Assembly: GCF_001510665.1 (NCBI RefSeq)
Contig: NZ_LMTI01000006.1
Coordinates: 1-43,926 of the forward strand
Length of the DNA stretch: 43,926 bases
Direction of reading: 5' to 3'
Origin: Bacillus sp. FJAT-27445
GTDB lineage: Bacteria > Bacillota > Bacilli > Bacillales > Cytobacillaceae
Positions 16,492 through 23,300 of this stretch are shown here, piece after piece; position 1 is the stretch's first letter, and every line of letters starts with the position of its first letter. Below the pieces are notes generated by a model. The model made no database searches and had not been told where the DNA came from. It was given only the letters and a program-made list of their open reading frames with translations. The position numbers were made by a program, and so were the translations under genes.

Positions 16492-17004
16492 ATGGTTCAC
16501 CTTAGTGATTATAATCCAAATTGGGAGAAAGAGTTTGAATACGAGAGAAATAGAATCCTTGATGGGTTAGGTGATAAGGTGCTTGGAATAGAACATATTG
16601 GAAGCACTTCTATTAAGGGTTTAGAAGCCAAGGCGATAATTGACATTATTGCAGGTGTAGAAGATCTAGATGAAGTATCTAACTTTGTTAAGCCTTTAAG
16701 TGAAATAGAATTTGAATATGTTCCGAAACCTGAATTTAAAGATAGAAGGTTTTTTAGAAAGGGATTATGGGGACAAGGCACTTGTCATCTGCATATCTGT
16801 GAATTTAATAGCAGTGAATGGATTGAAAAATTATTATTTCGCGATTATTTAAGATTACATCCAAGCGCAGCTGAAGAGTATGCCGAATTAAAAAAAGAAC
16901 TCGCCTCCAAATATCAGTTTGATAGACCGGCTTATACAAAGAAAAAAGAACCGTTTATAAAATCAATCATCGAAAAGGCAAGGAAGAAAATTCCTACTAA
17001 ATAA
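16492..17004 (+). CDS. GrpB-family (UPF0157) protein
   Basis: 170 residues. The GrpB signature lies at 34-52: EHIGSTSIKGLEAKAIIDI, a nucleotidyltransferase-like GS-x-D core. FFRKGLWGQGTCHLHICEF and WIEKLLFRDYLRLHP follow. Some family members are reported to act on nucleotides or CoA-like substrates; most are uncharacterised. The ribosome binding site AGGAGGG lies about 20 bases before the first ATG, too far, and an in-frame ATC sits at the ideal distance. The true start may be a mutated or unusual codon just upstream. Confidence 0.85.
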   Translation: MVHLSDYNPNWEKEFEYERNRILDGLGDKVLGIEHIGSTSIKGLEAKAIIDIIAGVEDLDEVSNFVKPLSEIEFEYVPKPEFKDRRFFRKGLWGQGTCHLHICEFNSSEWIEKLLFRDYLRLHPSAAEEYAELKKELASKYQFDRPAYTKKKEPFIKSIIEKARKKIPTK

Positions 17005-17135
17005 TTACGGGTGCGACGAGCATTGGCTATTTATATTGAATTCCTTTATTGTGAAAACAGGTCAGTAAAACACAGAAAAGAACAACTTGGATGGAAAATA
17101 GAAAAAAATTTATAAAAGAGGGGTTAGAGTTAAAG

Positions 17136-17381
17136 ATGGAAACGGATTTTGTTGAAGCACACCGTTTTAGTAGTCATCATAGAAAAGACTTAGAAAGGGA
17201 TAGTATTTGTGGATGTTTTCACTGTATGAAAATATTTGATCCCAAGGAAATAGATGAATGGTGGGACGACGATGATACAGCAGTTTGCCCTTATTGTGGT
17301 ATTGATTCAATTATAGGGGAGAGCTCTGGGTTTCCTATAACAGAACTTTTTCTAAAGGGAATGAATAAGAAATGGTTTTAG
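17136..17381 (+). CDS. conserved cytoplasmic protein with a Cys-pair zinc motif
   Basis: 81 residues from the ATG at 17136. A longer frame from 17091 is possible, but the conserved region begins EAHRFSSHHRKDLERD. Cysteines in CGCFHC and CPYCG form two CxxC knuckles about 30 residues apart, separated by an acidic WWDDDD segment, then IDSIIGESSGFPITELFLK. This architecture is conserved in uncharacterised firmicute and proteobacterial proteins. Zinc binding is likely; the role is unknown. Confidence 0.75.
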   Translation: METDFVEAHRFSSHHRKDLERDSICGCFHCMKIFDPKEIDEWWDDDDTAVCPYCGIDSIIGESSGFPITELFLKGMNKKWF

Positions 17382-17390
17382 TATGCTAAT

Positions 17391-17440
17391 GGGGCGTTGA
17401 TTCAGAGAGGATTAACGCTCTTTTTTGTTGAATTTCTTAT
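17391..17440 (+). repeat. dispersed hairpin repeat, copy with altered stem; terminator
   Basis: GGGCGTT pairs with AACGCTC across GATTCAGAGAGGATT, followed by TTTTTT and GTTGAATTTCTTATTGG. The flanks match other copies (loop end AGGATTAA, T6, GTTGAATTTC), but both arms of the stem have changed together from GGTGCTT/AAGCACC. It terminates the preceding gene. Confidence 0.7.
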
Positions 17441-17471
17441 TGGAAAAACGGTAATCAAAGGAGGAATGAAA

Positions 17472-17972
17472 TTGAGCGAACATAAACTGATTAATAGTTA
17501 CAAAAACGAACTTCAAAATTATTCAATAGAACAGTTAAGATATATATCGGAAGAAGGGGTTTGGTCTATTGGGCAAATGTATGACCATTTAATCCTTGTT
17601 GCCCATGAATATCTAGATAATATGGAAAAATGTGCTAACTCAAATGAAGAACAACCCCTCGGGAAAACGGAGTTTGGTGAGCATCTATATAAAATCGGAG
17701 GGTTTCCACCAATTAAAATTAAATTACCGGATGAACTAAATGCTCCGCCTAATAATTCAGATAGTAAGGACGATCTTATCAGCAGAATGGATCAAGTAAT
17801 TCTAAGGTTGAGCCAATGGGAATTGAAAGTGGATAATATAAACCCAAATTATAAAGTCAAGCATGGAGGGTTCGGCTGGCTGAATACAAGAGAATGGTAT
17901 GATTTGGTTGGTATGCATTTTCGTCATCACTTGCGCCAAAAGGGTGAGTTAGAACAAAGGCTTGTTAAGTAA
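17472..17972 (+). CDS. DinB-superfamily protein
   Basis: 166 residues from TTG 17472, which sits 7 bases after AAAGGAGG. An ATG at 17466 is too close to the ribosome binding site, and the longest frame from 17397 begins inside the repeat element. The DinB fold is supported by a helix with GVWSIGQMYDHLILVAHEYLDNM carrying the first His, and WYDLVGMHFRHHLRQKGELEQ carrying the C-terminal His cluster. It is probably a metal-binding four-helix protein of unknown substrate, the second DinB-type gene in the window. Confidence 0.75.
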   Translation: MSEHKLINSYKNELQNYSIEQLRYISEEGVWSIGQMYDHLILVAHEYLDNMEKCANSNEEQPLGKTEFGEHLYKIGGFPPIKIKLPDELNAPPNNSDSKDDLISRMDQVILRLSQWELKVDNINPNYKVKHGGFGWLNTREWYDLVGMHFRHHLRQKGELEQRLVK

Positions 17973-18026
17973 CAGGTGTGTAAGTTGAGGATGGGATTGC
18001 AAACAGAAAAGGCATTGGAAATGGGA

Positions 18027-18210
18027 ATCGATCAATTAACTACCAATGCGCAAGGAGTTTCGATTTATTAGGAGAAGAATCGAAGGCTGTACCCTTTTAT
18101 GAAAAAGCGATCCAATTAGGATTGCCTACAAAGGAATTGGAAGGAGCCTTATTAAGTTTAGGGAGTACATACAGGAAATTAGGCGAATATGAAAAGTCAA
18201 ACAAGATGGA
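18027..18210 (+). pseudogene. internal fragment of a TPR gene (paralogue of the gene at 30487)
   Basis: The stretch is near-identical to about 30589-30760, the middle of the intact TPR gene: TTTATTAGGAGAAGAATCGA, TATGAAAAAGCGATCCAATT and GAATATGAAAAGTCAAA are shared with few changes. The 5' part is deleted and the 3' part is replaced by a Nudix fragment. A stop codon interrupts it early. No functional product is expected. Confidence 0.85.
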
Positions 18211-18218
18211 GGAAAAGA

Positions 18219-18323
18219 ATGAAGAAAGGACAAATCCGGGCAATTGCTATTTGTGTGTTCAGAAATGATGATTCAATACTAGTGTGTGAAGGCTTCGATG
18301 AGGTAAAACAAGATTATTATTAA
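18219..18323 (+). pseudogene. 5' fragment of a Nudix gene (paralogue of the gene at 27444)
   Basis: ATG 18219 opens a 34-codon frame, KKGQIRAIAICVFRNDDSI to DEVKQDYY, then TAA. It matches the first 34 residues of the intact Nudix protein at 27444 with few substitutions and breaks off just before the Nudix box. It is fused directly to the TPR fragment, so two genes about 3 kb apart elsewhere in the window meet here as scraps. Confidence 0.88.
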
Positions 18324-18369
18324 TTATAAATATAAAAATTGGCCTCGGGTAAGGAGAGGGAGTGTACTT

Positions 18370-19227
18370 TTGAGATTCACCGAACGCTGTTTAAGGATAT
18401 TTAATTACGCAGAGTTAGAAGCGATGAAGAAAACCAAGGTTGTTTATCCGCTCCATTTACTTAAGGGTTTATTACTTGAAAGGACAGGGGTGTGTGCTGA
18501 TCTTAATATTCATAAACCATATCTTATTGAGCTAGTGGATAGACGGCTAAAGGAAATGAAGTTTGTTCAGGAAGATGAAGGGATTAGTTATAAACCTTTT
18601 ACCGTAAAAATATCCCCAACAACAAAGCAAGTATTAGAGATTGCAAGTGGGAGAATGGAACGCTTTAATCAGGTTTATATAAATGAAGGGCATATACTGG
18701 ATGCAATTTTTAGGGATAATGACCAATCAACCAATAACATCTTTGAGGGCTTGGATGTGTCCTGTATCTTTGAAATAGTTGCATATCCCAGAGATATGAT
18801 TGTCCCTTTGAGGGATTATTCATTCCCTACTATACCAGCTACTAATATAACTATAAGAAGAGTAGAACAAAGTGATACTGCATTGTTAAAATCCTTTGTG
18901 GTAAGGGAATTTGGTGATGCTTGGTTGGAATCTATTGAAAACGGGTTTTTATACGAGAAGATTCCTATTTTTATTGCTTTGAATGAAGATCAAATTGTTG
19001 GTTTTTCCTGCTTTGACGTAGTACGGCGGAAAAAGGGGTTGTTCGGTCCAATGGGTACTTCTTTTTCAAACCGGGTTAAAGGTATAGGTTACACGCTACT
19101 CCACTTTTGCTTACGAGAGATGAAAGAAATTGGCTATGAATATGCAATTATTGGAGAGGCCGGCCCACTTGAGTTTTATGAGAAGTCCTGCAATGCGGTT
19201 GTGATTCCAAAAAAATATGAAGCCTAA
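18370..19227 (+). CDS. Clp N-domain / GNAT acetyltransferase fusion
   Basis: 285 residues, TTG start behind AGGAGAGGG. Residues 1-130 form a double Clp_N repeat as at the front of ClpC/ClpA: FTERCLRIFNYAELEAMKK, then YPLHLLKGLLLERTGV, and the second repeat VLEIASGRMERFNQVYINEGHILDAI. Residues 150-285 are a GNAT domain: ITIRRVEQSDTALLKSFV, IALNEDQIVGFSCFDVV, VKGIGYTLLHFCLREMKE and a Tyr-containing tail. No AAA+ ATPase is present. The Clp_N part may bind degradation-type substrates or arginine-phosphate-like ligands, which is inference. Confidence 0.8.
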   Translation: MRFTERCLRIFNYAELEAMKKTKVVYPLHLLKGLLLERTGVCADLNIHKPYLIELVDRRLKEMKFVQEDEGISYKPFTVKISPTTKQVLEIASGRMERFNQVYINEGHILDAIFRDNDQSTNNIFEGLDVSCIFEIVAYPRDMIVPLRDYSFPTIPATNITIRRVEQSDTALLKSFVVREFGDAWLESIENGFLYEKIPIFIALNEDQIVGFSCFDVVRRKKGLFGPMGTSFSNRVKGIGYTLLHFCLREMKEIGYEYAIIGEAGPLEFYEKSCNAVVIPKKYEA

Positions 19228-19345
19228 AGTTGGAAAAAATCGAGGGCAAATTCTTTCATTTAAAAAGTAAAAGGAAAGGCATAGATAAATGGGACTTATA
19301 CCTGATTGATCTTAGGGAGCAGGGAAACTGGAGGTGAGGTGAGAT

Positions 19346-19708
19346 TTGAGCATACAGGTATTAAAGGGTTCAAATCTTAGTTCAGTTATTTTTATCAGGG
19401 ACTATATTCAATTCGTATTCGAAGGTGAAGATGATTCATATATTTTAACTTCTTTAGTGGATGAAACGGTTGTAAAAGAAAATATCACTTTTAAAAGGCA
19501 AACTGAAGGTTGGCGTGACGCATTATGCTCTTTAATAAACAAGGTGGTAAAAATAGCAATCGAGAATGAAGGAGTCTCCCTGAATGTACTATTTGAGGAT
19601 GGAGATATATTGCAGATAAATTTAATAGAAGAGGATTTAAGCTTTAAAGGAAAGGAAGCTGCACACCTCTTTTATAGAGATCAAATTGTTGTTTGGCATT
19701 CTTATTAA
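19346..19708 (+). CDS. uncharacterised 120-residue protein
   Basis: TTG start behind GGAGGTGAG. The product alternates beta strands (SSVIFIRDYIQFVFEG, SYILTSLVDETVV, VSLNVLFEDGDILQINLI) with one central helix (WRDALCSLINKVVKIAIE) and ends AAHLFYRDQIVVWHSY. It looks like a small soluble alpha+beta protein. Families with this shape occur as immunity proteins, but no toxin is nearby. No family recognised. Confidence 0.55.
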   Translation: MSIQVLKGSNLSSVIFIRDYIQFVFEGEDDSYILTSLVDETVVKENITFKRQTEGWRDALCSLINKVVKIAIENEGVSLNVLFEDGDILQINLIEEDLSFKGKEAAHLFYRDQIVVWHSY

Positions 19709-19835
19709 ATTAGCGAAGAATATTTTATTCGACGACTTGACTATAAATTCCAAAACATACCTTCTTAACAAGGATTTATCGAGTAAATGTTTTAGTATAA
19801 AAATTTATTAAATAGTATCTAAGGGGGAGAAAAGA

Positions 19836-20249
19836 ATGAGAGAAAAACTTGTAGCAAAAATTTATTCTCAGGGTTATCCAGAGGAAGAAACTGCACCAAT
19901 TGTAACTTTAGAGGATTTTTTTGAAGGAAATTCAGACGAAAGTTCAATCGGTTGTAATTTATTAGAACACCCAGGAATTGAAACATTTTATGGGGTACTT
20001 CGTAAAATTAGAGAAAAAGATAACGTTCAAGATGTATTTGTGGAAATAATGGAATTAGAAGATGATGAAGAGGATTGGCCGTTTTCAGAAAGAATATACA
20101 TCTTAACTAATGCAGAAATTGAACTGGTCGAAGATTGGGTAAAAATATTAGAACCCTCGGAACTAGATGAAGGTTATGCTTTCGGAGAGCCACCATTTGC
20201 ACCTGAATTATTTGAAGGTTATCAAGTGTATTCAGTTTGGTGGGATTAA
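19836..20249 (+). CDS. uncharacterised acidic protein
   Basis: 137 residues, ATG after AAGGGGGAG. It is strongly acidic, with clusters such as LEDFFEGNSDESS and IMELEDDEEDWPFSERIY, and ends FEGYQVYSVWWD. The middle (GIETFYGVLRKIREKDNVQDVFVEI) is a helix-strand unit. There is no membrane segment. Net charge and size resemble immunity or DNA-mimic proteins, but this is only a resemblance. Confidence 0.55.
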   Translation: MREKLVAKIYSQGYPEEETAPIVTLEDFFEGNSDESSIGCNLLEHPGIETFYGVLRKIREKDNVQDVFVEIMELEDDEEDWPFSERIYILTNAEIELVEDWVKILEPSELDEGYAFGEPPFAPELFEGYQVYSVWWD

Positions 20250-20362
20250 TGCCTGACATTGGATATATTCAAATAGTTTCCGATTTTCTACAAGGTACTA
20301 ACGGTGAGCTTTTAGTTAAACAACACTAAAATAAATTCAAGGGTTGACCCATTAGAAAACTA

Positions 20363-20390
20363 AAGGTGCGATAATCCAGGAAGGATTAAA
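20363..20390 (+). repeat. partial dispersed hairpin repeat ahead of a membrane gene
   Basis: AAGGTGCGATAATCCAGG followed by AAGGATTAAA matches the left stem and loop of the element; the right arm AAGCACC is replaced by the start of the next gene. AGGAAGG could act as that gene's ribosome binding site. Confidence 0.5.
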
Positions 20391-20442
20391 TTTCATCATA
20401 ATTTTACTTTCTTTACTAATTTCGACGATTGTATCTGTTTGG

Positions 20443-20673
20443 ATGTTAAAAAAGAAAAACAATAAACGGATTAGTATGTTTTCAGCGTTTATAATAACTT
20501 CGTTGTCGTTATCTGTAGCAACTTGGGTTCTATATAGGTTGGATGATGAAGCGATAATATTTGGTTTTGGGTATTCGGGTCTTTATGTCTTAATATTTGC
20601 CATTCCAATATTAAGAATCAGAATTAAGCCATCTTTATTCAACGAACGGGTGCTGTCCTCCTGGAAGGATTAA
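20443..20673 (+). CDS. small membrane protein, start uncertain, 3' end inside a repeat
   Basis: From ATG 20443 the product is 76 residues with two helices (FIITSLSLSVATWVLYRL and FGYSGLYVLIFAIPIL). The same frame is open upstream and encodes another helix (NFIIILLSLLISTIVSVW). Its natural start would be the TTA at 20388, right after AGGAAGGA, one base from TTG. I infer that the original TTG start mutated or was fused to the repeat. The last residues (NERVLSSWKD) are encoded by the next repeat copy, so the C-terminus is also secondary. Confidence 0.5.
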   Translation: MLKKKNNKRISMFSAFIITSLSLSVATWVLYRLDDEAIIFGFGYSGLYVLIFAIPILRIRIKPSLFNERVLSSWKD

Positions 20674-20710
20674 GCACCGATTTGTTGAATTTCGTATTGA
20701 GCTTAAATGG
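20637..20710 (+). repeat. dispersed hairpin repeat, best-preserved copy
   Basis: ATTCAAC (20637-20643), then GGGTGCT, loop, AGCACC, spacer GATTT, GTTGAAT (20684-20690), and the tail TTCGTATTGAGCTTAAATGG. Inner stem GGTGCT/AGCACC and outer arms ATTCAAC/GTTGAAT are both complementary. Unlike other copies the T6 run is GATTT, so terminator strength is reduced. Confidence 0.7.
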
Positions 20711-20751
20711 CGGTTTTTGATATGCGTTCATGACACTTTATGAAAATTTAT

Positions 20752-22302
20752 CTAAATACTGTGTTGATCACTTTTACCCTTATTTTGCTTTATTTTTACC
20801 CTCCAAAAAATCAATGCGACCGAAAAAAGGGTGATAAATAATCCAATAGCTATCCAATTAGTTGAGTTATTCTCATTATCGCCATCTAAAGCTAAAGATG
20901 CTACTTCTTCTTTAGATTCAGGAGCTTCGCCCGCAGGGTCAGCTATAGGCTGTACTTTTGGCATTTCACCTTGATAGAGGGTTTCAGCAGCATTCGTATC
21001 CTCAATATTAATGATTCCATCGTAATATTTTTTAGGAATGACCTTAGTAAGTTCCTTATTTTCGTATAATCCAGCCCCAATTAAATGCATCGAATGTTCT
21101 GTCGATAACCAAGTTTCTATATCATGATCCGTCGAAGCAGTAGTAAAATCTAAGAAACTTATTGGATAGCCTGTTTCCTTGAAATAAGAACTAAATATTA
21201 TCTCTTTCGGCTCATCCAATTCTATTATTCCTAGTGTATTTCCGAAATCACTTTTCCCCATTGTAACGAAACTGCCTTTATAAAAGTCAAAGCCTAATGA
21301 ATAGTATTCCTTTTTAAATTCATCTTTAAGCAGGATTCCCATATTGGAGATATTGGTCATTTGAAAGTGATTACTGATATGCCCGTTGTGAGCCCAGAGC
21401 ATTATTTTATCATTCTTATAATATTCCTTTTCATAATTATGGATCCACTTTACATTTTCCGCCATACTAGCGTCCCGAAGACTAAATGATTTACGAAAGG
21501 TTTCCCCTGATACGTCAGTATCGTTATTCGTAATAGGTGAAGAGATTTCTTCATAATCAACGTTTTGACTAATGATTTCTGATTCCCTGCGGATTATTTC
21601 ATATTCATCTTTAGACGATAGGGATACGTATGTATCTTTATTGGTTTCAAAGGCGTTAACCAGTTTTTCTATTAAAGATTCAACATTAGAATGATTTAAT
21701 GGAAAATCGGATAGAAGTTCACTAGTAGGATCTACTTTTTCCAAATAAGCATAAATATTCTCTGCCGTACTGTTAACGCCCTGCATGTCAAATCCGTAAA
21801 ACCGAATCTTTTCGATGTTATTGGGATTTTGATTATACTCTTTCATCCAATCGATCATATCCGCAACTTCTTGAGTTGACCAAGTCCAAAATCTCATCAC
21901 AGAAATAACGTCTTCCATGCTGCCAGTACCGTTTAAAATGTAATCATTTATTATCTTATGGATCCCAAAATCGGCTTCAATGGCAAACGCTCGATAACCC
22001 ATTTCTTCCACTAAGAATTCATACATTCTATGCTTCATTTGAAAAAATTCCTTAGTACCATGGGTGGCCTCGCCCATACCCAAGATTTTAACGTCCTTCA
22101 ATATTTCCTTTAATGGTTGCAAATCTTCAAACCCATTACCTGCTTGAGCAGTCTTCAAAGGAATAACCATTTCTTTTAGCTTTGGACTAATTGAATTAGG
22201 ATCAAAAGCAGATTCAGCTTTTGGAATAGTATGATGAAATGATCCCGTAAAGAAAATTACTATAGCTAATAACGGTGAAAATATTTTTTTGAAAATTTTC
22301 AT
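20752..22302 (-). CDS. erythromycin-esterase-family protein, secreted and C-terminally anchored
   Basis: 516 residues. Residues 1-32 are a signal peptide ending near AES. The Ere family core follows: ILGMGEATHGTKEFFQMKH, with the presumed catalytic His81, AIEADFG, MRFWTWSTQEV, and WAHNGHIS at 303-310. The region after about 450 is Pro/Glu-rich, and residues 482-500 (IAIGLFITLFSVALIFW) form a membrane anchor followed by Lys-rich residues. True Ere enzymes open macrolide lactones in the cytoplasm. This exported, tethered form more likely has another substrate. The domain call is firm; macrolide activity is unproven. Confidence 0.85.
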   Translation of the reverse strand: MKIFKKIFSPLLAIVIFFTGSFHHTIPKAESAFDPNSISPKLKEMVIPLKTAQAGNGFEDLQPLKEILKDVKILGMGEATHGTKEFFQMKHRMYEFLVEEMGYRAFAIEADFGIHKIINDYILNGTGSMEDVISVMRFWTWSTQEVADMIDWMKEYNQNPNNIEKIRFYGFDMQGVNSTAENIYAYLEKVDPTSELLSDFPLNHSNVESLIEKLVNAFETNKDTYVSLSSKDEYEIIRRESEIISQNVDYEEISSPITNNDTDVSGETFRKSFSLRDASMAENVKWIHNYEKEYYKNDKIMLWAHNGHISNHFQMTNISNMGILLKDEFKKEYYSLGFDFYKGSFVTMGKSDFGNTLGIIELDEPKEIIFSSYFKETGYPISFLDFTTASTDHDIETWLSTEHSMHLIGAGLYENKELTKVIPKKYYDGIINIEDTNAAETLYQGEMPKVQPIADPAGEAPESKEEVASLALDGDNENNSTNWIAIGLFITLFSVALIFWRVKIKQNKGKSDQHSI

Positions 22303-22373
22303 GTCATTCCCCCAAATTATTCATTTCTTCTATAAGGCTTAACTCTATACTACCAAATTCCTAAAAATGTTAA

Positions 22374-22402
22374 AATATATATTATTTGTAATTTTTGTAC
22401 AA
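22374..22402 (-). promoter_or_regulatory. candidate sigma-A promoter of the esterase-family gene
   Basis: On the minus strand TTGTAC (22402-22397) and TATATT (22379-22374) are separated by 17 bases, 72 bp upstream of the ATG. The gene's ribosome binding site GGGGGAAT lies just before the start. Confidence 0.45.
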
Positions 22403-22456
22403 ATTGTTAGACTTGCTTATTAAGAAAAAAACTAATATGGAATAGGGTGAGAAATC

Positions 22457-22792
22457 ATGGCAAAGTATGAAAAGACAATCACTGGCCAATTTGAGAAAGT
22501 GGTTAATCGTTTGCAAAACGATATTGGCAATAGTGGAATAAGTATGAGATTAGTTGATGAAAGCAACTACGCTTTTGGAGATACTAAAATAGCTGTTCGA
22601 GTTTATGATAAATATTTTATGCGAAATGGAAACAGGGCAAGTTTGAGCCTTACTGTAGTAGGTGAGAACAGTACTATTTTTATTTCAGCAATTGGTGCTG
22701 GTGGAGGACAAGGTGTCTTTTTAAACTTTAGTCTTGGTGCCGAAGATGATATGGTGGGAATCGTGCAAAACAGTATTGAACAAATGGAATAA
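22457..22792 (+). CDS. DUF6054-like conserved small protein
   Basis: 111 residues, ATG behind AGGGTGAG. The pattern SNYAFGDTKIAVRVYDKYFMRNGNRASLSLTVVG, then IFISAIGAGGGQGVFLNFSLGAED, matches my memory of the DUF6054 group from bacilli. It is an alpha+beta protein with a Gly-rich turn near residue 80. Function unknown. It is transcribed alone and followed by a hairpin. Confidence 0.6.
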   Translation: MAKYEKTITGQFEKVVNRLQNDIGNSGISMRLVDESNYAFGDTKIAVRVYDKYFMRNGNRASLSLTVVGENSTIFISAIGAGGGQGVFLNFSLGAEDDMVGIVQNSIEQME

Positions 22793-22810
22793 TACTGTTT
22801 TTATTTCATC

Positions 22811-22834
22811 GAGCTGTCATTTTGGCAGCTTTTC
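22811..22834 (+). terminator. short hairpin terminator
   Basis: GCTGTCA pairs with TGGCAGC across a TTT loop and is followed by TTTTC. It ends the DUF6054-like transcript. Confidence 0.6.
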
Positions 22835-22993
22835 TTATTGCACTAATGAAGTTTAGTATTCTATGTATACATATGACCCAAAGACTGAAGACAATAAATA
22901 ATTAATTAATCTAAATTGGAAAATTAGCACTAACAGAAATCGCAAATAGGATATTATGGAATAATAAGTAAAAAGGCGAAAGGAAGATGGTTA

Positions 22994-23143
22994 ATGGTCT
23001 ATATCGCTCTTCTTCGGGGAATTAATGTGGGTGGAAATAATAAAATTGACATGAAGCTGCTTAAACAAACGTTTGAACAAGCCGGGATGAATGATGTGGT
23101 AACATACATCAATACAGGTAATATTATTTTTTCATACAATGGC
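22994..23143 (+). pseudogene. DUF1697 gene, 5' part (interrupted by IS21-family element)
   Basis: ATG 22994, behind AAAGGAAG, opens the DUF1697 N-terminus: VYIALLRGINVGGNNKIDM, then DVVTYINTGNIIFSYNG. At codon 50 the frame enters the insertion sequence and stops at once. The 3' part resumes at 26090. Rejoining at the 5-bp duplication gives a 181-residue protein, the family's usual length. The gene was therefore intact until a recent insertion. Confidence 0.92.
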
Positions 23144-23161
23144 TGATTACGGCCACCCAAA

Positions 23162-23235
23162 TGTACCACTTCCGCCATTGTTTTTACCAAGGAGTGACAA
23201 GAAATTTACCACTAAACGACAACTTATTTACCACC
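23162..23235 (+). repeat. left-end transposase-binding repeats of the IS
   Basis: TACCAC, TTTACCA, TTTACCAC and TTTACCAC begin near 23162, 23183, 23205 and 23227, about 22 bp apart (two helical turns). They mirror the GGTAAA motifs at 25996, 26018, 26040 and 26061 at the right end. Confidence 0.8.
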
Positions 23236-23300
23236 TAAACCTTCCGTATAATTAGTGGGCATATCGTACCGATATGACACTTTATATGGGAGGTTTTTTT

